Made by a program: the position numbers and the translations under genes. Below are positions 14,313 to 20,782 of a stretch of 20,782 bases of DNA, piece by piece (positions within the stretch are counted from its first letter, which is position 1; each line of letters begins with the position of its first letter). The stretch lies in contig CALBJU010000469.1 in NCBI GenBank assembly GCA_937893205.1, forward strand, positions 1-20,782. Reading direction: 5' to 3'. A model generated the notes under the pieces. It searched no databases, was not told the origin of the DNA, and worked only from the letters and a program-made list of their open reading frames with translations. This stretch comes from an uncultured Bacteroidota bacterium (GTDB lineage: Bacteria > Bacteroidota > Rhodothermia > Rhodothermales > UBA10348).

Positions 14313-16682
14313 CTAAAAGAGTCGAGCCACCGAAAAGCCGAACCGGAAGCCGGGCTCATCCAAACGCCAGGAGGCGTCCAGCCTGAGAAGGGTAAACAGG
14401 CCGGAGAGAGAGAATCCGAGTTCGTTATGCACGCCGTCAGATTCGAAAACCGGAATTCCGGCTGGCTCATAGTTTTCGAACGATGTCCAGCCGTGAGCAC
14501 CGTGCAGTATGACGTTCCAGTGTTTCTTGATCGCCCACTCCCAGCCTATCAATTCGAAAGGAACGGTGCGAAAAGTGTGTTCCCACGCCAAGAGGGCCCA
14601 TCGATCGCCTTGGTAGGGAGGGTTCTTGGCAGTTTTCAGCCCGCCAAAGGTGGTAAAAGTTGGTGATCCATCTACGATGCCCAATTTTTGAACCGGTACA
14701 GTTCCAAAGACCGAGCCCGCCAGAACATGCACGTCCAATGCATTTGGCAGCAAGCGCCGGCTGAAGAAAGTATTGAACCTCCAAAAGAAGGAGGCATCTA
14801 CTTTCAGATAACCACCTGTAGTAACAACGTCGCCGCCCACACTTTTTTCAATCTCCAGATCGAGAGATCGCTGCGGACCCAATGGAACGGGCATCGCATC
14901 ACTTTCGTGACGAATGGAGAGGCGGACATATTGCAACGAGCCCTGTTCAACGGGCACATTGACTTGCTCCGAAACGCGGGCGCCGAATAACGATTTTGAA
15001 ATATTCTGGTGCAGTGACGCATGCTCTTCAGCCGCATACGTTAGGTCAACGTCCATGCTAGTGGACCAAAGGCGGTCAAGGTGAATGGTGGCATTCCATC
15101 CTTCCAGCCCCATATAATCAAAGTAGTCTCGGGCGCCGCTGAGCACCACAGCAGAATTCATCAATTGGGATCTCGTGTGAGAGGTGTATCTGGTGACCGT
15201 CTCACTCACATATCGAACGGATAGTGTATTGCTCGTTCCTACCCGGACACCACCACCATAGCTTGCTGCCTTTCGTGCTTCTTCATATCCGATCGAGCCC
15301 AGAAGGTGGATCCTAGATACAGGCGAGAGCTCCGCACGGACCCCAAGCCGTAGCCCTTCCACCCGATTGTACCACAGCTGCGGCCTTAGATTCAGCCCGA
15401 TTTTGCCGAATGAACGAGAGAAATCTGATGAAGAGTCTCCCGATCTTCCATCTCCGCTACCACCGTCCATCTCCACAAAACGAGCCATTATTCCGGTCGG
15501 CTTGTAGGCCTTTCCAATCGTCATCGTGGAATCGATGGTCGCATAAGCGGCCAGTTCCTCGGGAGTCAATGGTACCGTAACGATATCTGGTGGAAGTGCT
15601 TCTAGAGCCGTCAGGTTGGAATCCACGACCACCATCCTATCGGTGTCATAGAGTGAGTCTGGAAGCGGAATATTGATTTCAAAATCAGAAAGTTGAGACA
15701 ACTGTCGTATTCGGAAGACTGGGAATTCCAGAATACCCCCGAGACCGACTTTTACATCCATATCTGCCTGGAAATCAACGGGAAGCCAAGTCGTTCCTCC
15801 AAATTGAGAGAACTGTTGGCGATACCGGACCTTTATTTCCTGAATTGGTGGTGGAAACAGAAACGAGGCGCCGGGCCGAAGGTCGGCTGCAATCAACGCA
15901 AACTCGCCATCCAGAACCGAAACCGTACCGACGAATCCTGCTGCAGTCCTGTTTTTAGGGCTTACGTCAATTAGGTAAACCTCGGTCTCATCGAGGGCTG
16001 TAATCGACTTTAGTTTAAATCTGTAGTGCTTGAGGGCATCAGGATGGGTGACGCCCATCAGATTATGTCCAGCAACCTCCAGGTCGTCGTCATACATATT
16101 CATCACGAAGAGGGCCGCGGGAAGAAGGTCGTCAATGCCCATATTTCGAGTCTGCTGCTGCCACAGAGATACCTCTCGAACGCCTTTTTCTCTATCCCAG
16201 AACGCGCGCGTGCTGCTTTCCCAGATCGACACAATACCGGTATCGTTCTCCATTCTGAATCTGTTGTAAGCGTTTACCGCATAGGTGGACAGATTTCCCC
16301 GCCAGATCTTCTTTTCTTCAATCACCCTTCTCATGATGGCGATCGCCGGATCTTCCCCGGTAACCGTAATTTCCGGGAGGGTAATTGTCGTCCGCTCGAG
16401 TTGCACCAACATCGATTCATTGGATGAGCCATCAAGCTGAACGTGCTCTGACTTGTATCCGATAAATCGGACGATCAAGACAGCAGCCTGTGACGGTACC
16501 TGCATCGAAAACTGTCCACGCGCATTGGTGATCGTGCCCGTGTAGGTCCCTTCAAGATGCAACGAAGCGCCAGGAAGGCTTTCTCCGGATATCGCATCGG
16601 TTACCTCCCCGCTTATTGTGACCTGCGCAAAGGCGGACGAAGCGTTGAGTAGCAAAAAGACGAAAAGGACGAGGGTGCGCAT
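14313..16682 (-). CDS. Outer-membrane protein with CarboxypepD-reg-like domain and DUF5686-type barrel
   Basis: 789-aa envelope protein. A clear signal peptide MRTLVLFVFLLLNASSAFA (1-19) is followed by Q20. Residues about 21-105 are a carboxypeptidase-regulatory-like beta-sandwich (VTISGEVTDAISGESLPGAS, GQFSMQVPS, FIGYKSEHVQL), ending at the ITVTGEDPA linker. A middle region (about 110-390) carries the DUF5686-like pattern (IMRRVIEEKKIW, YNRFRMENDTG), and a C-terminal part of alternating hydrophobic strands ends ARLF with a terminal Phe, as outer-membrane barrels do. The first domain resembles that of SusC-type receptors, but there is no TonB plug, so import through TonB is not implied; the substrate is unknown. 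It lies downstream of recA behind a strong hairpin, so it is probably transcribed separately. Confidence 0.85.
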   Translation of the reverse strand: MRTLVLFVFLLLNASSAFAQVTISGEVTDAISGESLPGASLHLEGTYTGTITNARGQFSMQVPSQAAVLIVRFIGYKSEHVQLDGSSNESMLVQLERTTITLPEITVTGEDPAIAIMRRVIEEKKIWRGNLSTYAVNAYNRFRMENDTGIVSIWESSTRAFWDREKGVREVSLWQQQTRNMGIDDLLPAALFVMNMYDDDLEVAGHNLMGVTHPDALKHYRFKLKSITALDETEVYLIDVSPKNRTAAGFVGTVSVLDGEFALIAADLRPGASFLFPPPIQEIKVRYRQQFSQFGGTTWLPVDFQADMDVKVGLGGILEFPVFRIRQLSQLSDFEINIPLPDSLYDTDRMVVVDSNLTALEALPPDIVTVPLTPEELAAYATIDSTMTIGKAYKPTGIMARFVEMDGGSGDGRSGDSSSDFSRSFGKIGLNLRPQLWYNRVEGLRLGVRAELSPVSRIHLLGSIGYEEARKAASYGGGVRVGTSNTLSVRYVSETVTRYTSHTRSQLMNSAVVLSGARDYFDYMGLEGWNATIHLDRLWSTSMDVDLTYAAEEHASLHQNISKSLFGARVSEQVNVPVEQGSLQYVRLSIRHESDAMPVPLGPQRSLDLEIEKSVGGDVVTTGGYLKVDASFFWRFNTFFSRRLLPNALDVHVLAGSVFGTVPVQKLGIVDGSPTFTTFGGLKTAKNPPYQGDRWALLAWEHTFRTVPFELIGWEWAIKKHWNVILHGAHGWTSFENYEPAGIPVFESDGVHNELGFSLSGLFTLLRLDASWRLDEPGFRFGFSVARLF

Positions 16683-16845
16683 CGTGACTTGTGATTGGAC
16701 CGATTCAGGTACGCGCGTAGAGACCAGGATGTTACTGCGAGAACGAATCTTTGAGGTCCGCTTTCAGAATAATCGCAACCTACTTGACATGGTCCGAAGA
16801 CAGTCGGCCTCACGTCTCAGAGTCACGTGGGCGGCACTCAAACCG

Positions 16846-16881
16846 ATATGGGAGGGTGTCCTGACGGACACCCTCCCATAT
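16846..16881 (-). terminator. Perfect 16-bp hairpin after recA
   Basis: The left arm 16846-16861 and the right arm 16866-16881 are perfectly complementary, with loop TGAC. The stem is GC-rich at its core (GGGAGGGTGTCC). It begins 30 bp after the recA stop. Neither side has a T-run, so it is not a textbook intrinsic terminator; it may pause polymerase, protect the recA mRNA 3' end, or shield the downstream gene. Confidence 0.6.
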
Positions 16882-16911
16882 TACGGCAAATCCCAGGGCG
16901 GACGGGCAGAT

Positions 16912-17958
16912 CTAAACCTCTGCGTGTTCGACAACGACTCCATTTGTGGGTTCTGGCTTCGGAATCAAGCCAAGAATATCTTTCACCTTCAGAGTGATTT
17001 CTTCACGCAATGTGTCGTTCTCCATGAGCCAGGCCTTGGTCGCATCCCTACCCTGACCAATCTTGATATCTCCATAGGAGAACCATGAGCCCGACTTGAC
17101 GATCACGTCGTGCTCGACACCAACATCGATCAACTCACCCATTGGGGAAATACCTTCGCCGTAAATGAGATCGAACTCTGCCTGACGAAAAGGAGGCGCA
17201 ACCTTGTTTTTCACAACTTTTACGCGTGTTCTATTTCCCACAACCTCGGTTCCGTCCTTGATGGCACCAATACGCCGTATATCCATCCGAATTGACGCAT
17301 AAAATTTGAGAGCTCTTCCTCCTGAAGTTGTTTCCGGACTTCCAAACATCACACCGATTTTCATGCGGATCTGGTTGATGAAAATCAGAATGGTATTTGT
17401 GCGATTAAGAGTTCCTGTCAGCTTCCGGAGGGCCTGACTCATCAGGCGGGCCTGAAGACCGACGTGACTGTCCCCCATGTCGCCCTCAATTTCAGCTCTG
17501 GGCACCAGGGCAGCTACCGAGTCGATCACAATCAGGTCGAGCGCAGAGCTTCGAATCAGCGTCTCGCAGATGTTCAGTGCGTCTTCTCCCGTGTCGGGCT
17601 GGGACATGAGCAGATCGTCCGTATTTACACCCAGTTTTCGCGCGTAACTGGGGTCAAAAGCGTGTTCTGCATCTATGAACGCGCACGTTCCGCCCAGTTT
17701 TTGAGCCTCCGCAATAATGTGTGTGGCCAGGGTTGTTTTACCCGAGGATTCAGGGCCAAATATTTCAACTATTCTCCCCCTGGGGACACCGCCAACGCCC
17801 AAAGCTGAATCCAGTAGCAACGAACCAGTCGAAATGGTATCCATCGCAACTTCCGGAACATCTCCCAGACGCATTATCGCACCCTTTCCATAGTTTTTCT
17901 CGATCTGTTTCAATGCCAGATCAAGGGCTCTTTGTTTAGCAGAATCCTGGTTGCTCAT
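16912..17958 (-). CDS. recA: Recombinase RecA
   Basis: DNA strand-exchange ATPase and SOS co-protease. The protein is 348 aa, normal length. The N-terminal helix KQIEKNYGKGAIMRLGD is followed by Walker A GPESSGKTT (68-76), catalytic E98 in FIDAEHA, Walker B LIVIDS (142-147), the PRAEIEGDMGD L1 region, L2 in NQIRMKIGVMFGSPETTSGG (195-214), and a short C-terminal tail with only a few acidic residues. The ATG at 17958 has the AT-rich leader AATAAAAATT and no Shine-Dalgarno sequence. cinA lies upstream on the same strand, but 396 bp away with its own promoter signals between, so recA is not simply read from the cinA unit. Confidence 0.98.
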   Translation of the reverse strand: MSNQDSAKQRALDLALKQIEKNYGKGAIMRLGDVPEVAMDTISTGSLLLDSALGVGGVPRGRIVEIFGPESSGKTTLATHIIAEAQKLGGTCAFIDAEHAFDPSYARKLGVNTDDLLMSQPDTGEDALNICETLIRSSALDLIVIDSVAALVPRAEIEGDMGDSHVGLQARLMSQALRKLTGTLNRTNTILIFINQIRMKIGVMFGSPETTSGGRALKFYASIRMDIRRIGAIKDGTEVVGNRTRVKVVKNKVAPPFRQAEFDLIYGEGISPMGELIDVGVEHDVIVKSGSWFSYGDIKIGQGRDATKAWLMENDTLREEITLKVKDILGLIPKPEPTNGVVVEHAEV

Positions 17959-18079
17959 AATTTTTATTGAGTTGTGTTCGGCGACTGTTCAGCCATAAGA
18001 AATACCCGTTTCAAGACGGTCGTTCGGTCGATCCAGCAGAGGTCCTTGTACGGAACTTGTGGGCTAATATATGTGTGCA

Positions 18080-18110
18080 GAAACTTATGTGCAACATATG
18101 TTATACATAA
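18080..18110 (-). promoter_or_regulatory. Likely recA promoter with operator-like 26-bp palindrome
   Basis: Minus strand: TTA (18110-18108), 20 bp, then TAAGTTTC (18087-18080), one mismatch from TAnnTTTG; the predicted leader is about 110-120 nt. The palindrome 18085-18110 has outer arms TTATGT and ACATAA and a centre AACATATGTT; 11 of 13 base pairs are symmetric, and only two inner pairs break it. It fills the space between the two promoter elements, where a bound repressor would block polymerase. An alternative sigma70-like reading is TTGCAC (18094-18089), 17 bp, TATATT (18071-18066). Confidence 0.45.
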
Positions 18111-18308
18111 TCCTGAACACACCTTAAACACCTGTAGTGGCCCATTCCCTCTCGTTTGAAATCGACAAAGGATTATACGAATGAAGGGGTGTCACTTGTG
18201 TGTCATAGCCCCCAGAAGCCTCCCTTCAAACCGATTCTAAACTTGATTATCTCTAAGACACGGCGCCTGAATAAATATAACGTTCGGTCCACGCCCCTGC
18301 GGAAACTG

Positions 18309-18317
18309 TTATCCACA
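18309..18317 (+). other. Perfect DnaA-box sequence in the cinA-recA gap
   Basis: TTATCCACA, an exact DnaA-box consensus, lies about 40 bp downstream of the cinA stop. It is single, with no AT-rich unwinding element or dnaA/dnaN beside it. Chance is possible. Confidence 0.2.
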
Positions 18318-18354
18318 AATCGAGTGACGAGCGAGTGTGATTGCTATGAACCGC

Positions 18355-19605
18355 TCACTTCAGTATCGTCGTTCGAATCAGGTTCAGCGCAGCGGTTGAT
18401 GCGCGCTCTTTGTTGCGAATTCGATCCTTTCCGAGGCGCAGTTTTACGGCGCTAGTCGACTTCTGCGACGAGATGCCGAGCCAGACCGTTCCAACTGGTT
18501 TTTCCTTAGAACCGCCGCCGGGACCCAGAATTCCGGTGACACTCATGCCGATGTCAGCACCAAACCGGTTCCGAACTCCCTGCGCCATCTCACTGGCGGT
18601 CTGCCGACTGACCGATCCAAACTTATCCAGCGTCTCGGCCAGTACACCCAGAAGGTCTTTTTTCACCTCGTTCGAGTAGGTGATGACTCCTCCGACAAAA
18701 TATTCGGACGCACCGGGCACATTCGTGATTCTATTCGCAATCCCGCCTCCAGTACAACTTTCCGCGATCGCCAGACTCATCCCGCGATCCCGTAGCATCC
18801 GGCCGAGTACACCCTCCAGGGAGTCATCACCCTCGCCATATATCCACTTGTCGGCACGATCTCGAATCCACTTTTCGAGCTCTTCCAGTCTTGATCGTCC
18901 CGCATCCTCGTCATCACTGACACTCGTAAGTCGAAGCCTGAGCGAGGCCAGAGACGGTAGATATGCCAGTGAAAGCCCTTCATTCAGAGAGCTTTCTACT
19001 CCCTCCAGCAGCTCGTGAAGGTGGGACTCCCCGATGCCGACCGTGAGAAGAGTTTTCTGCTGAATGCTCTGCGCGCCTTCCATTTGGGTAAATCTGGGTA
19101 GAACATTGTCCCGCATGAATTTCTTCATCTCGTGCGGCACGCCCGGAAGAACCGCCAAGAGCCCTTGGCCCTCAACGTGATCATATGATTTCAACAAGGC
19201 CGGTGCCGTACCCGCCAAATTGACGATGCTCTCAAATCCTGCCGGTATCATCGCCTGGGACGTGTTTGATTCCGGAAGACTGAAACCCCTGCTCTCGAAC
19301 CGATCCCGGATGATCGACATGATGCTCTCGTCCAGCTCCAGTTCGACATCAAATACCAATGCGACGGCCTGACTCGTGATATCATCGTGTGTTGGGCCAA
19401 GCCCCCCCGTAGTGACAACGACGCGGCTTTCTTGTACTGCTCGTTCGACAGCCTGCTGAATCTCATGAGAATCGTCCGAGACCGTCACCATTCGCGTAAC
19501 ACTTATTCCCAGACGGGTCAATTCTTCGCCGATCCACGCGGCGTTAGTATTCACGATCTGACCAATGAGCAGCTCGTCCCCGATCGTGATCACCGTTGCC
19601 TTCAT
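18355..19605 (-). CDS. cinA: CinA: MoeA/MogA-like domain plus nicotinamide-nucleotide amidohydrolase
   Basis: 416 aa, the full two-domain form. The N-terminal domain (about 1-170) is the molybdopterin-binding-like fold, which in characterised homologues has ADP-ribose/NAD-derivative pyrophosphatase activity: ITIGDELLIGQIVNTN, VVVTTGGLGPTHDD (62-75), LPGVPHEM. The C-terminal PncC domain (about 262-416) hydrolyses nicotinamide mononucleotide to nicotinate mononucleotide and ammonia; its signature AESCTGGG has the Ser283 nucleophile, followed by GILGPGGG and EKPVGTVWLG. It is known as competence/damage-inducible from Gram-positives, where it is cotranscribed with recA; here recA follows, but at a distance. 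The ATG lies 4 bp after the pyrE stop; a GGAGG 11 bp upstream is one of the few possible Shine-Dalgarno sites in the window. Confidence 0.96.
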   Translation of the reverse strand: MKATVITIGDELLIGQIVNTNAAWIGEELTRLGISVTRMVTVSDDSHEIQQAVERAVQESRVVVTTGGLGPTHDDITSQAVALVFDVELELDESIMSIIRDRFESRGFSLPESNTSQAMIPAGFESIVNLAGTAPALLKSYDHVEGQGLLAVLPGVPHEMKKFMRDNVLPRFTQMEGAQSIQQKTLLTVGIGESHLHELLEGVESSLNEGLSLAYLPSLASLRLRLTSVSDDEDAGRSRLEELEKWIRDRADKWIYGEGDDSLEGVLGRMLRDRGMSLAIAESCTGGGIANRITNVPGASEYFVGGVITYSNEVKKDLLGVLAETLDKFGSVSRQTASEMAQGVRNRFGADIGMSVTGILGPGGGSKEKPVGTVWLGISSQKSTSAVKLRLGKDRIRNKERASTAALNLIRTTILK

Positions 19606-19609
19606 GACG

Positions 19610-20269
19610 CTACTTCCCTCCCCGATCTGCAGACCATCTCGCGGGATTTCGGTACCAGGCGTTCAGCGAATTCAGTTCATCTGAGGTCAGAGAGCCCGAC
19701 CTCGAGGCCTCTTCAATGAGCACAGGAAAACTGGACAGGGTATGAAGGGGCACCCCCGCCGCCGCAAATGCCCGATCCGCAATCGGCAGCCCGTAGGTAA
19801 ATATTGCCAGAATGGCCTGAACGTTCACGCCTGCCTCGGCAAGCGGCTTCAGAACCGCCGTTGACGACATTCCGGTCGAGACCAGATCTTCTATGACGAC
19901 TGCCCTCGCACCATCCGGGGCGAGTCCTTCGATCTGATTGCTCCGTCCATGCTCCTTGGCTTTGCTGCGGACGTAAGCCATCGGCAATTCCATCTTTTCT
20001 GCCAGCCATGCGGCGTGAGGTATCCCGGCCGTGGCGGTCCCAACGATCACATCACAGGAGATGCTTTCGTCCTTCATTACCGACGCAAATCCTTTCGCGA
20101 TATCTGATCTTACGTCCGGGTATCCGAGGGTTAGACGGTTGTCGCAGTAGACTGGAGCCAGACGACCTGATGCCCAGGTAAAAGGCTCCAGGGGAGACAA
20201 TGTGACGGCACCAATGCGCAATAAATGTCTCGCGACGTTCCTCGCCAGATCAATCCTTGGTTGAGTCAT
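19610..20269 (-). CDS. pyrE: Orotate phosphoribosyltransferase
   Basis: Converts orotate and PRPP to OMP in pyrimidine synthesis. 219 aa, the usual size. Substrate-binding patterns are FTWASGRLAPVYCDNR (30-45), VIVGTATAGIPHAAWLA (75-91) and the flexible loop RSKAKEHGRSNQIEG (101-115); the PRPP site VVIEDLVSTGMSS (124-136) replaces the commoner VEDxxTTG by EDLVSTG. The ATG lies within the end of pgsA (20-bp overlap), and cinA starts 4 bp after the stop, so the three genes are coupled. I see no pyrimidine-type attenuator; the window edge hides the head of the unit. Confidence 0.96.
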   Translation of the reverse strand: MTQPRIDLARNVARHLLRIGAVTLSPLEPFTWASGRLAPVYCDNRLTLGYPDVRSDIAKGFASVMKDESISCDVIVGTATAGIPHAAWLAEKMELPMAYVRSKAKEHGRSNQIEGLAPDGARAVVIEDLVSTGMSSTAVLKPLAEAGVNVQAILAIFTYGLPIADRAFAAAGVPLHTLSSFPVLIEEASRSGSLTSDELNSLNAWYRNPARWSADRGGK

Positions 20270-20782
20270 CCGGATCAGGCGCTTTGCTCAGTTCTTGGTG
20301 GGTGAAATATAGAAGGCCTGTCCACAGCGTGACGGCAGTGACTGCAACCAGTCCCCAGAAAATAAAGGGGCTCTCCAGAGTAATGATAGCCCATCCTCGA
20401 ACCGGCTCGACCGTTTTCGATCCCGTCAGCAGCAGAAGAACTGCAATTAAGAACGTCAACTGAAAAGTGGTCTTCAATTTGGCCCACCGCGAAGTCTTCA
20501 GCGTTTTGCCGCCGCGTTTCAACCACAATCGCAGGACTGTCACCGCAACGTCTCTAAGGGCGATCAACCCTACGAGCCACCACGTCACATATTCAGGTAG
20601 AATGAAAATGAGCGCGATGAATGTGCCAAGAACCAAGACCTTATCCGCAATGGGATCCAAAAACTGCCCTAGTGCGGAACCTGTGCCATAGTGGCGAGCA
20701 ACCTTCCCATCTGCCCAGTCTGAAATTGAGGCATACACGAATAGCGCCAACGCCCAACCATATCCAACGAGAGTATCGAAGA
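20250..20782 (-). CDS. pgsA: CDP-diacylglycerol-glycerol-3-phosphate 3-phosphatidyltransferase, N-terminus beyond window
   Basis: Inner-membrane enzyme making phosphatidylglycerol phosphate from CDP-diacylglycerol and glycerol-3-phosphate. The frame is open to the right edge, so the true start is outside; about 177 residues are seen. The CDP-alcohol phosphotransferase signature is complete: D-x2-DG-x2-AR-x8-G-x3-D-x3-D, seen as DWADGKVARHYG followed by GQFLDPIADK. Several membrane segments follow (LGTFIALIFIL, TFQLTFLIAVLLLLTG, FIFWGLVAVTAVTLWTGLLYF), with a charged cytoplasmic end KAPDPDDSTKD. Related CDP-alcohol transferases cannot be fully excluded, but the basic stretch LKRGGKTLKTSRWAKLKTT after the second segment is typical of PgsA. 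The stop lies 20 bp inside pyrE. Confidence 0.92.
   Translation of the reverse strand, partial: FDTLVGYGWALALFVYASISDWADGKVARHYGTGSALGQFLDPIADKVLVLGTFIALIFILPEYVTWWLVGLIALRDVAVTVLRLWLKRGGKTLKTSRWAKLKTTFQLTFLIAVLLLLTGSKTVEPVRGWAIITLESPFIFWGLVAVTAVTLWTGLLYFTHQELSKAPDPDDSTKD

Larger units (their letters stand above)
17959..18354. other. 396-bp intergenic region between cinA and recA
   Basis: I find no convincing gene here. It holds the recA promoter and palindrome (18080-18110), an AT-rich leader next to recA, and a perfect DnaA-box sequence (18309-18317). There is a possible weak hairpin just after cinA, in which GTGAGCG pairs with CGCTC-CAC around a two-base bulge, without a T-run. An isolated TATAAT on the minus strand (18177-18172) has no partner element. 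No tRNA, tmRNA or riboswitch pattern was recognised. Confidence 0.5.

Noticed and set aside
16618..17088. 156-codon plus-strand frame across the recA hairpin
   Set aside because: It overlaps recA and the outer-membrane protein gene in antisense and includes the hairpin; it has no protein-like pattern.
18172..18177. TATAAT on the minus strand as the recA promoter
   Set aside because: No -35 or -33 partner at proper spacing, and it is over 200 bp from recA.
18156..18455. 99-codon plus-strand frame in the cinA-recA gap
   Set aside because: It starts with TTG, runs 101 bp into cinA on the other strand, and shows no domain or hydrophobic pattern.

Overview
The window reads as a stretch of core chromosome from a member of the Bacteroidota/Rhodothermota (FCB) lineage, possibly an uncultured Rhodothermales- or Balneolales-like bacterium. 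The grounds are: promoters of the Bacteroidota type (TTG, 20 bp, TAnnTTTG) before ffh and adk; start codons mostly without a Shine-Dalgarno sequence and often in AT-rich leaders; an S16 protein with a long Ala/Glu tail; a CarboxypepD-reg/DUF5686-type outer-membrane protein; a six-bladed propeller lipoprotein; and paired PspC proteins. The genus is inference; no rRNA gene is present to settle it. I see no insertion sequence, prophage, CRISPR array, tRNA or rRNA gene.

Layout from left to right. (1) Minus strand, 1-2619: a frameshifted carboxymuconolactone-decarboxylase-like gene, then ffh, then rpsP running off the left edge; this is the start of the widely conserved ffh-rpsP-(rimM-trmD-rplS) group. 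(2) Plus strand, 2635-4150: 5-formyltetrahydrofolate cyclo-ligase followed by two PspC-domain membrane proteins. (3) Minus strand, 4174-6100: adk and, coupled to it, a single M16-family protein without the zinc motif. (4) Plus strand, 6287-7813: a large ScfR/PrpR-type regulator divergent from adk. (5) Minus strand, 7792-13330: a tight four-gene unit, mutS - gamma carbonic anhydrase - purD - propeller lipoprotein. (6) Plus strand, 13419-14288: a 3-mercaptopyruvate/thiosulfate sulfurtransferase. (7) Minus strand, 14313-20782: pgsA (partial) - pyrE - cinA as one coupled unit, a 396-bp gap holding the recA promoter, recA, a perfect 16-bp hairpin, then the outer-membrane protein.

Most genes are housekeeping: protein targeting and translation (ffh, rpsP), folate, adenylate and purine/pyrimidine nucleotides (fau, adk, purD, pyrE), phospholipid synthesis (pgsA), and DNA repair with its accessory genes (mutS, recA, cinA). 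No clearly undescribed multi-gene system is visible. The best leads are regulatory or structural: a near-perfect 26-bp palindrome filling the spacer of the likely recA promoter (a candidate lineage-specific SOS operator); a perfect inverted repeat at the likely ffh transcription start; a perfect 14-bp palindrome between adk and the ScfR-like regulator; an orphan catalytically dead M16 protein; the repetitive acidic tail of S16; and the frameshifted CMD gene that starts 15 bp from its divergent neighbour.
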